A stretch of 64,000 nucleotides of DNA, taken from the NCBI GenBank assembly GCA_963662155.1, contig OY759271.1:42237500-42301499 (forward strand), given 5' to 3'. Within the stretch, counting starts at the first letter, position 1, and every line of letters begins with the position of its first letter. The notes under the pieces are model-generated. The model searched no databases and had not been told where the DNA came from. It worked only from the letters and a program-made list of their open reading frames with translations. This DNA is from Lamellibrachia columna. Taxonomy: Eukaryota > Annelida > Polychaeta > Sabellida > Siboglinidae. Positions 1-12,716 of the stretch are shown here, one piece after another. Made by a program: the position numbers and the translations under genes.

Positions 1-2440
1 AATATACAACGACGGCGCTTTAGCATGCTGCTGTCCGCAGAAGGGGCTGTATGGAGTTAGTAATCTGAAATTTACGAATCTGTCACCATTAAATATCACT
101 AGTAATAAATATATGCCCAAATACATTAATTGCCGGTCCAATTAAATGTGCAACAATGGAATAGATCATACCTATATACAATACCGAACTGACCTTTATT
201 CACAAACCTAGCTTTTCATCATAATATATTGAGAATTAAAGCCGAAATTGTTTGTAGATGATCACTTAGCAAAACTCGAAGAGGCACACATGACAGGTAG
301 TCCGTTGATGAACATCTTTCATGTATCGCGTGAACAGCGACAATAAAAATATTTCCTAGAAAATAGTACACAATATCTAAAACAGGATATGCAATACAGA
401 GTTATTTCACCAATTGATATGTAGAAAATAAATAATATGACACAATATTGTAACGTAGGTGGATTCGCTATAACGTAGTTTAAAAATAAATAAACAAACA
501 CAGTCATTTCAACAATCAATACATAAACTTGAAAGCTTCAAGCTATGAAGATAAAGGAAGTGCATGATGGAATAAACTTCCATCGCCTAGCTGCTGTTAT
601 ACACATCACTCGATCAGTACCAACCTCTCAGAGTGTCGCCGTGCCTGCCATGAGGGAAATGCCACCCGTGCACGGCGCTGTTTCCTGCTAGTCACCACGT
701 TCCTGTGCACATATAAAGAACACTTTGTTTTTGTTCGTCTTTGTATTGGAACACCTTTTTCAATCTTCACAAATTTTCCCCGACTGGCTGTCAACGTCAC
801 GCACAACACCGCATCAAGCATACAGTGTGTGTCATAGGCCAAGAATGTGTATTGAATCCGAAGCCATGCAAACCAGCAAGTGGGGTCTTTCACAAATGGG
901 TCTTGTCAGGTGCGTCAACAGAAGCACCAACTTCGCCTGGACTGTTATGTAAGAAACTAATTTGAAGAACGTGCTGGTCGGTCAACAGTAATTAAGCCTT
1001 GTTGGACTAGCCGCAGTTCATTTGGTGATCTCTTGAATGTTCACGGGCAGCTGAACTACTGTATTGTCTGTGCTGGATATAGGCAACGAACCATGACAGG
1101 CATATCGTTCGACCCAACAGAAGATGTTGCCCGTGTTTTCATAATAGCGTGTAAGCTGCATGTTTATGTCGGTCGATGTCAAAAGCTTCGCTCCGATTCA
1201 GTTGAAGCCGTACCACCCCTTTGTGGCTGTCACTGACCTTCAACAGTTCATTCGGAAGCGCTGTTTCAGTTGATAGGGTATTACAATCAGAATTGGAGTT
1301 AATTACATTGTAATTAGAACATATGGTGCCCGAAATAACCCGTGGCGCCTCTGTTGCAAGGTAAATGTGAAATCGCTTGAGATTGTCGACGGAAGTACGA
1401 CACGCTCTTAGCGCGAATCGTTTGCCGTGCGTTGAAACAATCGCGTATCAATGCTAATGCGCTAATTCAAAAGAGCAGGTTTATGGATTTGATTGTGGGA
1501 CATTGTGGGAACTCATAAAACATGAAATAGGTGCACTTAAATGATATTATTTTCTCATCTACTTTGGCACGTCAAACCACCGTTAGAGAGCACAAAAGTC
1601 GCAGGTTTCTTTAGTCTACCTCGTTTTCGTTGTCCTTCGGGGTTTACCTCACAGCTGTTATCGCCGTATTGTCATCTTCGTTTAGTAAAAACTTGGCTGA
1701 TTCTTGTGGTGAACAAGTCATCCATATTAATCTGAGCAGTTACTTTCAGAAGTTCTGTGTTAGAAATCTTTTGTGGCCAGAAAAATGGCATGATGTTTCA
1801 AAGATATGTTGTGTGGAAGGTTGAAAATTCTCTCTCATCTGCTTCAGTCAAACGCCAGCATTCTGAAACATATTGCAGAGTGGACGAGTTGTGATGGCAA
1901 ATAATTTACGTACATGATACATGCGTACCACACCTTGGTTGTCTCAGGGACAAAATAACCCTTTTTCGACCTTTTCTAAAGCAAAATATCTAATGTTATA
2001 AACTTTAATGATGGCGAGCGTAATTCACAGCAACATGACAACAATACACATAAAGACATCCAGTTAACCACAGTTTGACACATCATTTTTTTATTGTATG
2101 TTATTTCCATAAAGCTTATCATGTCTATGACCAGAGCTGCCATGTTGTGTAGAGGAACATGCGAGAAATATTGGCAGGATCCAAACACTGAAAAATGGTG
2201 TTATGTTTCCCAACAACTAGGGCACCAGATGAAGGCAATTCTATTCATTCAAATTTCTATCGGGGACAGCTTTTGATAATACACTGGAAATAATTGACAG
2301 ATTGATAACATTTTCATTATTTATGCAGTTGCGGTTTATTTAAATACGGGACGAAATATTTTCAATTGTTCTGAAACAGTTAAGGTAACATCATGATATA
2401 TGATAATTCCCTATGTGTCATTCGTATCAGTCTTCTGGGA
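1..2440. other. Unassigned AT-rich sequence
   Basis: No recognisable gene. Open frames near 606-965 overlap on both strands and are short. None shows a domain I recognise or a convincing acceptor/donor pair. A somewhat GC-richer patch at about 610-960 could hide an exon but I cannot support one. Confidence 0.4.
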
Positions 2441-2451
2441 CCACATACATA

Positions 2452-2847
2452 TTAAACATAAACAATATTAGATGATTTCAAAAGAACGCAGCAAGTTTTA
2501 TAGAAAGAACACTCGGAACCGTAGTTATTCTCATGTAAGAACTGGTCATCACGTTGAATTATCACACTGTCTTTATTAACTTCGAAAGTAAAAATTACAT
2601 GGTAAACGTCTAGCATTTTCACCCAACCTGCACACGTCTGGCTTAAATGCTTCAAGGTTGGTACTACTAGGATGTGTCTGGTTGTGTGCCAATGTATACT
2701 TTTAATAAGCAAATCGTTTGTTGGCTCAAATGTCAGTGGGCGGTCCATTGCCAGTTTGACAGTCAATGTGCCAACGAGGCGAGGGTCCAGCGCTCGTAAC
2801 AAGATCCGACCATACCCGTTATCATGATCACTCTGGCAGGGAGACAT
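2452..2847 (-). other. 131-codon open frame of unknown nature
   Basis: This is a methionine-initiated minus-strand frame of 131 codons, long for such AT-rich DNA. It has mixed composition, no clear hydrophobic segment and no motif I recognise. It could be part of a decayed mobile element, a terminal exon or chance. No neighbouring exon with matching phase was found, so no function is proposed. Confidence 0.2.
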
Positions 2848-2879
2848 GGGTTGTCACGCGGGCTGTCTGTCGATAATCG

Positions 2880-4150
2880 TGTGTGAAAGTGGCGATTACG
2901 CGCGACGTCACCGATGATGATAAAAATATACCTAGGGGATTATATTAATTATTAATTGAAACGGCCAATGTGCGTGAGATCTACAAATAGCTGCGCGAGT
3001 GCGTGAGATGGAAGCCAAATGCGTGAGTCTCACGCCAAATGTGTGAGACTTGGTAGCTCTGCATGACTCTTACTGTGGGTGTTATGCCCCACCTTATTTT
3101 AGGTACCCAAGTTCTCGTGATAAAGCGGTAAAATGCTCATAAAAAGCAGGAAACTTCCTCCTCCGCTCAACTTTATTGGCTCCAAAGACATAAAATGTGC
3201 TTAGGATGGACTCGTGTGATTTTAGCGTAAATTTTGTTTGTTTTTTTAAATAACGAAAAACTGGACATTTCATCCAAAAAGTGGAGAGGAAAAAAGCGGT
3301 ATTTCCCGACCGAATGTTGACACCTCAGAAACAGTGTCCCGTGCCTCTCATGCTTATCATTTATACCCGAATCACGGTCGGATCCAGGGTGTCCATGATG
3401 CGCCCGGGAACCCCTCAATTCCTCGAATCACAATGGCCCACGAACTGTTTATTACCTTGCATTGCATTCTTAATTTCAGGGTGTCAATGATTCCCTGGTT
3501 TCCTCACTCCATGCTTTGATAAAAAGGTACTGGATATGGTAAGGTCGAAGTAAAACACAACAGGTGACAGAGGATACGACATTAATGTCTGATTTCGGTT
3601 TTGTTAATTAGTGATAAACGCAAATTCCAATCTACATATATGTGTATAATATTATACTTATTTCAAAACGACTGCATTTTCTAACCATATTCTTATAAAT
3701 ATGTCAGTAAAATCATAGTGGTTTATGTCACCTCTAATTTGGACGAAGGAAAATGGCTGTGGCTGAAGAACTTACCGAGTCCCAGATGTCATCACGGCTT
3801 TACAGTTTCCGGCGCCACACATATCTTTGTTACAGGCTTACACGTATGTTAAATCTATTTTCCACCGTCTTATTTTCATGACAGATTAAATTTAAAGAGT
3901 GACAAAATGTCGGCTGAAAACAGTGAAATGTGCCAATAATATTATATTTATTCATTTATATTTGTGCATGGTTGTGGTGCGCGCCTCTGCGTATGTGCGT
4001 GTTTGTGGTGCGCGTGCGTGCGTGCGTGCGCATTCTCTAAATGTACTAATGTCCTGTTCGTCCATAGGACGTCTCAACCGATATAGTGTAGTATTGAACA
4101 ACGTGTTGAGGCATCAACCAACTGTGGACAAGTGGATCAAGGTGGCAAAC
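2880..4150. other. No recognised gene
   Basis: Contains short CGTGAG-rich imperfect repeats near 3000-3055 and a GTGCGTGC microsatellite at about 3976-4030. Otherwise nothing assignable on either strand. Confidence 0.4.
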
Positions 4151-4480
4151 ATGAACAAGTCCCGTGCTAGACACGGTGAGTCTGCGAGCGATACACGGTG
4201 AGTCTGCGAGCGAGACAAGATGTGTTGTTTTTAAAGTATTATGGTCTCTTTAAATCCATGGCTCGCAATTTGAAGAAAACGAAGCAACGTGGCGAGCGTG
4301 AAGCGGTGAATCTGCGAGCCAGACACGGTGATTCTTGGAGCGTGACACGATGAGTCTACGAGCGAGACACGTTGTGTATGTGAGTGAGACACGGTGAGTA
4401 TGCGAGCGACACGATGTGAATTGTGTTATAAGCTATGTGATCCCTTTATAAACATGGTTCGTAATTTGCGGAACATTATA
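4150..4480 (+). repeat. Degenerate tandem repeat rich in GACACGGTGAGTCTGCGAGC
   Basis: Variants of a roughly 25-30 bp motif (gacacggtgagtctgcgagc and relatives) recur from 4168 to about 4415. A larger duplication of about 200 bp is visible: the block at 4215-4290 (tttaaatccatggctcgcaa) reappears in altered form at 4410-4480 (tttataaacatggttcgtaa). The motif contains GGTGAGT, a good splice-donor match, but no exon could be attached to it. Confidence 0.55.
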
Positions 4481-4796
4481 GCAACATCACATTTTCATAC
4501 GACACGTTTGTATTAATACACACGGACCCGCCTTGTGGATTCCCACTCAACATCACGCGACTACATTCCAATATTCCCCGACAATCACAGTGGTAGGTGA
4601 AAGTAAGCAAACGTTTGCAGGAATCGTGTAGAATATCATGTAATATGATGAAGATTGATGCTTGTTTATAAAGAAAACGAGCACACACCTGTTCACCATA
4701 CTACGGTTAGGAATTCAAATGACACTAGAACTCCTGTCAGTGTGGTAAGAAATAAATTTCGTCCATCCTGTACAGTTCTTGTATTTTTCCACTTTT

Positions 4797-4925
4797 AAGG
4801 CAGTGGTAGCGATGGCGTCGTTGGCCGCGTGTCTGTACGTAGGGCTACTCGTTGGTTCGGACGGAGAGAACCTCATCAGCAATGTCGCGCCCTACACGCC
4901 TACCTTCAACTGTTGGCACTCTATC
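4797..4925 (+). other. Candidate exon, weak
   Basis: A pyrimidine-rich acceptor (tttttccacttttaaggcag) precedes a GC-richer open stretch whose conceptual product starts near a hydrophobic MASLAACLYVGLLVG segment and continues SDGENLISNVAPYTPTF. This resembles a signal peptide or exon, but no clean donor or partner exon was found. It could be chance. Confidence 0.2.
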
Positions 4926-5234
4926 AACATTGAGATATGGCCATATTTGAGGACTACACAACACTTATGCTGTGCCCAGATTAAAATTTTTAGTGGCCGA
5001 CTGTCAACATATGCGTGTGCCAGTGACTGTAGGATCCCTTGCGCATGAAGACGCCATGCAATTGTTTTGGCCGCCATTTGATGGGGAGCATGTTGTGTTT
5101 TGATTTTCTGGAGATAAAAAATTACACAATTTAACAAATTGTGCTCAGCGAGTTGATGACAAAATAAATATTAACATACTTGATTTTCGGAACTGTGTTC
5201 GCATGCTTGTAGAGTTGTGTGTGTCTGTGTTTCC

Positions 5235-5285
5235 GTTCAGTGGTGTGCGTGTGCGTGTGCGTGTGCGTGTGCGTGTGTGTATATA
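5235..5285 (+). repeat. (GTGTGC)n microsatellite
   Basis: A run of alternating gtgtgc/gtgcgt hexamers followed by gtgtgtatata, immediately 3' (in minus sense) of the candidate exon donor. Confidence 0.8.
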
Positions 5286-5293
5286 ATGCTTAC

Positions 5294-5420
5294 CTGGGAA
5301 GTGCCAGTGCTGCTAGGTGGCTGTGTGACAGGGACTCCTGTCTGTTGACTCGGTGTCATCGACATGCCGCTGGGTGGCTGTGAGACAGAGGCTCCTGTCT
5401 GTTGACTCGGTGTCATCGTC
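5294..5420 (-). other. Candidate Ser/Thr/Pro/Gln-rich coding exon with an in-frame 57-bp duplication
   Basis: On the minus strand two tandem 57-bp units (19 codons each, about 5369-5420 and 5312-5368) both read as TPSQQTG..V.QPPS without stops. They are followed by ACTTCCCAG and a strong donor GTAAGC at 5293. Period divisible by three, kept frame and a good donor suggest a low-complexity, mucin-like or disordered coding exon. No acceptor is obvious and no neighbouring exon was linked. It may equally be a minisatellite. Confidence 0.3.
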
Positions 5421-5754
5421 AAGAAAATACATAGGATTATTTTATCACAATTTTTATATATTCAGCAAATCCGTATTAAAACAGGACACGGCCAAAGCCG
5501 TATTCCTCCCAAAAATCCGTATTGTATACGGACAATACGTACGACGTCGCAAGTCTGAATTTTGGGTCGATTACATTAGGCCTTATCTCGCTTAAAACCA
5601 GATTATGGGTGTCCAAAATTACACCATTTCAACTGTTTTGTCTTAAACAACCTCAAATGGTTGGGAAGGGGGATACCCCCTCTCTCGACCCTCACGAGAC
5701 TCGTTGCGCTTCATACATTACCTTGGACACCCCTCCTTTTCTAAACCCTGGATC

Positions 5755-5990
5755 CACCCTGAAGACAGACACGTGACAGACATTCCCCAAGTGTTTCATA
5801 TAAGGACAGACGTGTGACAGACATTCCCAAATGTCCCGTATAAAGACAGATATGTGACAGACATTCCCAAGTGTTTCGTTTAAGGACAGACGTGTGGCAG
5901 ACATTCCCAAATGTCCCGTATAAAGACAGACATCTGACAGACATTCCCAAATATTTCGTATAAGGACAGACGTGTGACGGCATATCTACC
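5755..5990 (+). repeat. 40-bp minisatellite, about 5.5 copies
   Basis: The phrase gtgacagacattccc recurs at 5773, 5814, 5854, 5894 and 5934, giving a 40-bp period (first interval 41). Units alternate between two subtypes, one with aagtgtttcgtttaagg and one with aaatgtcccgtataaag, so an 80-bp higher-order dimer is visible. Overlapping frames on the minus strand are by-products of the repeat. Confidence 0.85.
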
Positions 5991-7700
5991 GCTTTTAATG
6001 ATGTGACGGTGATAGATTAGATCAATATCTGGCGCCGAATTCCTCGCGCCGCGGCCGCGAGGGGAGGGTGTAGAAGGGGGCTTCCCGTCCTGGCGCAAAA
6101 AAAAAATCAATTTTAGAGTATTTTTACTTAATTCTGATGCATTTCCTATGTGAAGTGATGTGGTTTGGTCGTATATTTGGATTGGAAATGAATAATTTTA
6201 ACTGTACCCTTGGAATTGCGGTTTGGCGGTAGATTTTGGCTTGACGCAGTAAAGCGGTAGATAATGTAAAACTGAAGACAAAGTGGTAGTTCTACCGCCA
6301 AAGCGGTAGACTTAGCAGCTTTGTATAAATACACGATCAACTCGCGATGGTTACGTACTGTCGGGTTTGTTGCTCCGCAGGTTCGAAGCGCCTCGCTGAG
6401 CCCTTGGAAACTTGGTCAGATCGCAAATTCATCCGGAAACCATGTTTCATTTATATACATCGCGCTCTGTCAGTTTTTGTCTTATCCATTCTGAATAAAG
6501 TTTATATTAAAAAGAAGTAATTAATCCACTAATCAGCAACAAACACTAATCTGAACGAAGGAAAATATACCCTGTCACCTTTTGAATGTTTCCACGAATC
6601 GATTCAGGGAAATAATATTATGTTGCAAACATTCAAATAAAAATAAAATGATATAGCTGAATGAAACCTGTTTTAATGTGCACTTATAAAATTATTAAAA
6701 AAAATTTAATATTTTTATTTGCCTCAGTGGTATTTTTCAATTTCTTGTTTGTCTCCCAACAAGTGCCAAAAATAAAAAAAAATCCACATTTTCAAAATAT
6801 AATATCTCTGGAAGAATATCTTTCTCTGGATCCACACCCCTCTTATATTTTGTGGACTTATTGAATATTGTATGTATTGTTTTCCTTGGACATATGTGAC
6901 GTTGTTAGATTCTAGCAACAAATTAAAAAGTTGTGCGTGGTATAAAAGTAGCACTGTGTTAATAGCCAAATCCCCGGATGATTATTATTACTAATTATGT
7001 ACGCACCCAGAATCTGGGTGCATATAATATTATGTATGCAAAGCCCGTCATAATGAAAAGAACACTGCTTCCAAGCGATGATGTGTGCGACAAACGGTGG
7101 CGCCACATCACGGCGCCTGGATAATCAAGGCTATACCCTGGGCGGTCGACGCCAGGGTTCTGAACTGTTCGAAGAAGCCCATGCCGTATCTGCATATATC
7201 GGAATAACTACGATAGATGTAAGCGATCGGTCAGTACGTACGTAGTGGTGAAGATGAAGTGGGGAGCGAGAGAAAAACGTCAGCACATGGAATTTAGAGG
7301 TAAGCTGAAGACGCTCTCGTCGTTTTGAATTACCGTATGCCACTGGCACTGGACGAAAGAGGCGCTTTCGAAACACTGCAGTCACCAGCCGTAATCGTTT
7401 ACTTAAATTATTAGGGCTTTATGCTGACGGTTTTCCTGCATTTTTGTACCTGAATGCGTTCCTTATATAATACCATAACATGTCACTGTAAAACAGTTCA
7501 TATATAAACAAAAAGATTGTGTTTAGGCCGCTTTTAATCAGTTTTATAGATCAAAACAGGAGAACCGATTGTATAATAAAAATGGCGCGCGTGCGATTGG
7601 CGCACTAGTCACGCCTCGGTGACGACGGTGCCACCAGAACCGCGATGTTTGTGCGTATAGTGCATACAATTATGCAACGTAAAAAAACGAAGAGAAAAAA
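5991..7700. other. No recognised gene
   Basis: AT-rich sequence with scattered CpG-richer patches (about 6030-6090 and 7560-7650). No conserved domain or phased exon was seen on either strand. Confidence 0.4.
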
Positions 7701-7710
7701 TAGAGAAAAT

Positions 7711-8393
7711 AGGGTAAAGGTGCATTAACCTGGCCGAAATTATTAACGCTATTAAATGACAGTTTTACCTCAAGCAAGACACTTGTTTATGAGTAAGATT
7801 TAAAGATATTTGCACGATCTGTGAACTTTTAATAATTTTTTGATATATGTGCGATGTCTTTGTTTTTTTTACATTATCTTATATTGTCGAAATAGTTGTC
7901 GGTGGATTTTTTTTTTTTTTTCAAAATTAAATTGAACTCTACTTTTTTCCCCTTAGACTGCGTACAAAATATTTGTCAGTGAAATAACCTGTCCGGTTCG
8001 ATTTTTGGGGGCTTTTTAACATTAAATTGTCGATTTTTTGAGTTTTTCGTAACATTAAATTGCACTTTTTGTTCTATTTTTCGTATTTTCTTATACTGCG
8101 GTATAAAATATTTGACAGCGAAATCGCCTTTCCGGTTCTGATGCCACCATGATATTGTTACAGCACATTTCGGATGATCGCCATATTAAGAACACTGGCT
8201 ATTGCCGGTATAGCGTTGTTTTGGGCACTAAAAGTGCGCTAAAACACAATATTTTTTGCAAATATACGTCCGTTTTGTACCTGATCCGATGGGGAGTGAT
8301 GCAAAGAACACATTAGCATCAAAAAAATTAGGTAAAACTGTCATTTAATAGCGTTAATAATTTCGGCCAGGTTAATGCACCTTTACCCAAAAA
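7711..8393. mobile_element. 683-bp non-autonomous element with about 60-bp terminal inverted repeats
   Basis: The left end (gggtaaaggtgcattaacct at 7711, continuing to about 7771) is repeated as its reverse complement at the right end (about 8333-8393, ending aggttaatgcacctttaccc). The arms cover about 60 bp with almost no mismatch. The interior has a diverged internal duplication (7915-8005 against 8045-8145, both around tccggttc). There is no coding capacity. A target-site duplication is not clear because both flanks are A-rich. Best read as a MITE or foldback element, with recent homogenisation or insertion implied by the near-identical arms. Confidence 0.75.
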
Positions 8394-8399
8394 TGTAAA

Positions 8400-9450
8400 C
8401 ACTGTCACTGCCCATCACAAAATGCAACATAAAATACAATGTACGAAAAGTCAGAAAATACTTACGCATGGAATGAGATCCCATGGTCCTTACGTAGTTT
8501 TGCAGATCATCGATTTGAGCACCCGAATGCACAACAGCATGTCATTTTCCGGTTATTCGGTTCAAACATACACACACATCTATTGCGATACAGCGTTTAG
8601 GTGATCTATCCAATATGGCGGTTTTGGACTTCCGCAGGCGTCACCTGGCGCCATACAAACGAATACGGCGTGCGCCATCCAGTTATATATAGGTCAGTGG
8701 CTGCACCAAGTCCATGAACGCTGTTGAAGCCATGTGTGCTTGCAGCAATGTCTTATACGCCAACATGCAGTCTATGGAATTTATTAAACATATACTAGCA
8801 TCAACGTGTATTATTTTTTAAATGTCACACCCTGTTGATTCTTGAACTGAATAAAACACGTACGTATATACTGGTCGGTGTAGTTTTCGACCTACTTAAT
8901 AGAATATGCCGTTTAAAAAAAATCTTAAGAAACATTTTGGGTAAATCAGCAAAAGCTACTTCATTTATTCAATGCAAACAAATTATTAAAACAGTTGTTT
9001 TTAGTGAAAAACTTAAGAATATTGAACGTCTGAACCATGTTGCGCGAATCGAGGAAACCGGAGGAATGCGACCTATATTTATGGCAAGCCGTACAGACAA
9101 TCGTTTTTAATTTTACCACTTTGTTCCAATTATGTCAACTTTTTATAACAATCAGGCTTGACGTAGCGCTTTATAAAACACATATACATATATTTGTATT
9201 GAATATATAACGTTAATGTAGTACATTTTTTCTCATATATTTAACACATTTTAATTATTCCTACTTTTATGACAAGACTAGCTTGACATACATGTACAAC
9301 AAAAGGGGCTATTATTGTCACGTGGCCAAGAACGAGACACTAATCAGCAGACGCTCAATAATAATGTCTGGTAAGCATGCAAAGTCGTAGGCAAAAATTT
9401 TCGCTTCGTCTCTGGGGCGAAAGGCCTGACGTGCATTTGCTAAAGCGCCA
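8400..9450. other. No recognised gene
   Basis: Contains an unassigned 91-codon plus-strand frame at 8835-9110, Lys-rich and without a domain I recognise. Nothing else is assignable. Confidence 0.35.
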
Positions 9451-9457
9451 TTTTGGC

Positions 9458-9485
9458 AGTTCCGTAGCCATTTGGCTACGGAACT
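9458..9485. other. Perfect 12-bp inverted repeat (hairpin)
   Basis: AGTTCCGTAGCC and its exact complement GGCTACGGAACT are separated by a 4-nt loop (attt). There is no T-run after it and no adjacent gene. The role is unknown; it may be a remnant of an element end. Confidence 0.6.
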
Positions 9486-9489
9486 AATA

Positions 9490-10305
9490 ACTTAAGTTTT
9501 AAAACCGATACGCACTAACCGTTTCACATGTGTATTCTGTGACATACAACCGACAATTGGGCGTCAACAAACTGAAGAAATGTGCTCCAAATAATTACTT
9601 ATGAGTACTTTTATCGGTGACATAGAAAACATTTCACAATTAGCAGCCATACTGTGCACGTGATGTTGCCTTTGGGTCACATGATCAAACGCGATTTCGT
9701 GTAGAATGAGGCCAGAATGGGCCAGCAGCACAGACATAAATAAAACACCCGTTAGTAAGTTAGTAGTTTATAGGGGCATTATTAATGATGTAACTCTATG
9801 GCCAGCAGACGGCAATTCTTAGCGTGACCTTATATAGATCTATGGAAATCCCGCGTGCTATTCTCGCTCACAACAACATCCGGTTATATACAAACCTTGA
9901 CAAGCACATGCGTTCTGACAAAAAGGTAATAATTTCACACTTTTACATGGTTATTGTCAGGTAACTTTAGTGATATACATATAAGAATGCATACAGACAC
10001 AAAAGACGTGTTTATTGCTCTGTTTATGGCGTTTTTGTAAGGTTTCACGTTTCATGAAAATACTTACGTTTCGGCCGAGCGAGATCTTCGCCGTACTAGT
10101 AGCAACAGCCAGATAGAAAAACATTGTAGGGCGATTGACTTTGCCTAGCAAAGTCGGTTTATACCACGGTATGTATATCATAAACATGTTCCATGTTATA
10201 TTATATATCAAAATATATTTTTGCTCAGACAAGACTCTGTATCGTTATTGTCGTAAACAGACGCTGTGACGTCTCTAACGCGATATTTCAATGGGTCGAG
10301 GCGCG
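9490..10305. other. No recognised gene
   Basis: No motif, exon or repeat family could be assigned on either strand. Confidence 0.35.
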
Positions 10306-10306
10306 A

Positions 10307-10468
<162 letters not shown>

Positions 10469-10937
10469 AGCTCTTGGGACTGTTCAAAGCGCTTTACATT
10501 TCATCCCTGGCAATTCGAAGCTGAGTTCTCTCGACAGAGTCTGGCATTCTAACTGTTACGCTACCACACCCCATGTAGAGCCACATTCTCATACAGCCTC
10601 TCGTTACAGGGTTCAATTGTAAATTTCAATTGACTATCGCAGTTTAACCCAAGTCTAGATTAACCCATTAGAGCCCGCAACGGTCGCGACCAGCCGCTGT
10701 GTGCAGTCCTGGAACAGCTGTCGCCGGCCGCATACAGGACCCTCTATTTTAAAAAATCCTGGTGATTAACTACTGAACTAAACGCTACAAAATTTTGCCA
10801 CACCCTAGCGGATACATTTTGCAACAACAGCTCATTACGCGTGTTGCCCTTTTGGAAATCTTGATTTTCATCGGTTTTGTTCACGCCATCTCCAAAATTT
10901 GTATTTCTATATTTGTCATGATAAAATATGGTGTAAC

Positions 10938-11115
10938 CAGTGGTCGTGTGGTAGAGCATTGGGCTTTCGGTCGAAAGGACCAGGGTTCGAAATCACCTCC
11001 TCCGTTTCGAAACTTGGGTAATTTTGTTCACCCCACTTTGCCTGTGTCTTTAGGAAGAGACAGTAAAAGCCGTTGGTCCCTTCTATCTGGTGTCTATGCC
11101 AGGGGAAGTAAATAG
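10938..11115 (+). mobile_element. tRNA-derived SINE
   Basis: The 5' part is tRNA-like: an A-box-like segment (gtggtagagcattgg) and a B box (ggttcgaaatc) around the stem ctttcggtcgaaag. The body (cttgggtaattttgttcacc) is shared with the SINE near 63.5 kb, which has the same head and body order. It does not fold as a functional tRNA. Confidence 0.65.
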
Positions 11116-11119
11116 GCAC

Positions 11120-12195
11120 TTCAACAAAATGCGCTGCCTCGGTCGTTCCGCGCGCACGAAAATCCGTTCACGATTTAACGCGGTTACGATTACCGGAATC
11201 TCGTTAACGTTTTGTTTCGCCGCGTGTTTTATCGGCTGCTTCCGTTCATTTTCGTCAGCTTTGACGGCACCTTTGAAAGCGGTAAGTTAACTTTCGTGTC
11301 GTGTTTTTCTTATCGAAATTGGGCCAAGATAAAGCTTACAAAATGTCAGTTAGACTTCATACCCGGTAGGTATATTTCAAATGCAAGTAGCACAACTTCA
11401 TCGAATTCCTCAGAATATTTCAATGTTGTGGTTGCCTTCTATAGGTCGAAGTTAGTATGTGGGGGAAATATCTTGTTTCCGCACGAACGCGAAATGTGGT
11501 TTTAGTCAACCGCAACATTGTGAAGTTTTACGGACGAGTCTCCAGAACGAAACTATGGCTTATTTACATTTCTCTGAATTGAATTCACTACAATTTCAAA
11601 GCCAATACAATCTGTTTTACATATTATTATTACTGTTTCTGTTGTGTGGGCCTTGGATAAAGCCTAGAAAAAAAAAAAAAAAAAAAAAATTGTCAATGAT
11701 TTAAAAAAAATGTGTCAATGATTTTAAAATTCGTAAAACACTTTGTGCAACAGATTTATATTCTCAATTACAAGAACATTAATTTTATTCATTGAGTGCA
11801 AACTGACTTTTATTAATTATTTTATTCATCGAGTGCAAACTAATTGTTAAGCCATTTTTTAGTTAAAATACTTGTAAAACTGTTACAATTAATTATTGAA
11901 TTACAACAAGACGTTTTGTGACAAGCTACTAGTGCCGGTGGACAAAATTGCTGAATATAGATACACCTCTCAAGACCAAATTTAAAAAAAAAATTTCTTA
12001 CCTAATATATTATGTGAATTTTAACTTAATGGGGGAAGACTGTATAAAAAACAATTTAACAATACTTACACGCAGAATCAAGATAATTAGACCAAATCAT
12101 AACTGCAGCAAGAAATGTATAAATCATTTAGACAAATTTTATTTCAAGATGTTCTGGTTTAGATCTTTGCTGGTTTTAAAGACGCTTGCTGACTT
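11120..12195. other. No recognised gene; A-run at 11670-11689
   Basis: A CpG-richer stretch (about 11130-11290) is followed by AT-rich sequence ending in a 20-nt A-run, which could be the tail of an unidentified retroposon. No domain was recognised. Sequence from 11700 to 12150 is simple AT-rich DNA. Confidence 0.35.
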
Positions 12196-12200
12196 CCAGC

Positions 12201-12716
12201 AGATCTTTGTCGAGGGCAGTTGGGAGTGTTGTTCGTGGTCGCCCTCGCCAACCAGCAACGTCAGTGGGTGTGAAATATTGATCTATGGCCAGCTGAGCAG
12301 GGGCTTCACGTAGAATGCAAAACACATTGTGTGTATATATATATATATATTTATATTAGTAACATTATATTAACATATAATTTTTTTAAATATATACTTT
12401 ATTGGTTGATGATGATTGATGATATAGGACTTTTTTATTCCAGGATATATGAGACAGTAGATCTTTGTTGAGGGCAGTTGGGAGTGTTGTTCGTGGTCGC
12501 CCTCGCCAACCAGCAACGTCAGTGGGTGTGAAATATTGGTCTATGGCTAGCTGAGCAGGGGCTTCACGTAGAATGCAAAACACATTGTGTATATATATAT
12601 ATATATTTATATTAGTAACATTATATTAACATATAATTTTTTTAAATATATACTTTATTGGTTGATGATGATTGATGATATAGGACTTTTTTATTCCAGG
12701 ATATATGAGACAGTAA
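12201..12716 (+). repeat. Direct tandem duplication, 258-bp period
   Basis: The block beginning agatctttgt at 12201 recurs at 12459 and continues almost identically through a TA tract to ggatatatgagacagta. The near-identity implies a recent duplication. Within each copy the minus strand encodes the fragment GRPRTTLPTALNKDL, which resembles tails of retroelement polyproteins. The source element was not identified. Confidence 0.8.

Noticed and set aside
606..965. Exon near the left edge on either strand
   Set aside because: Competing frames on both strands, no supported splice sites, no recognised motif.
5692..6110. Cysteine-rich repeated proteins on the minus strand
   Set aside because: Frames follow the 40-bp minisatellite and shift between units because 40 is not a multiple of three.
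10938..11010. Functional tRNA gene
   Set aside because: No complete cloverleaf; the sequence continues into a SINE body.
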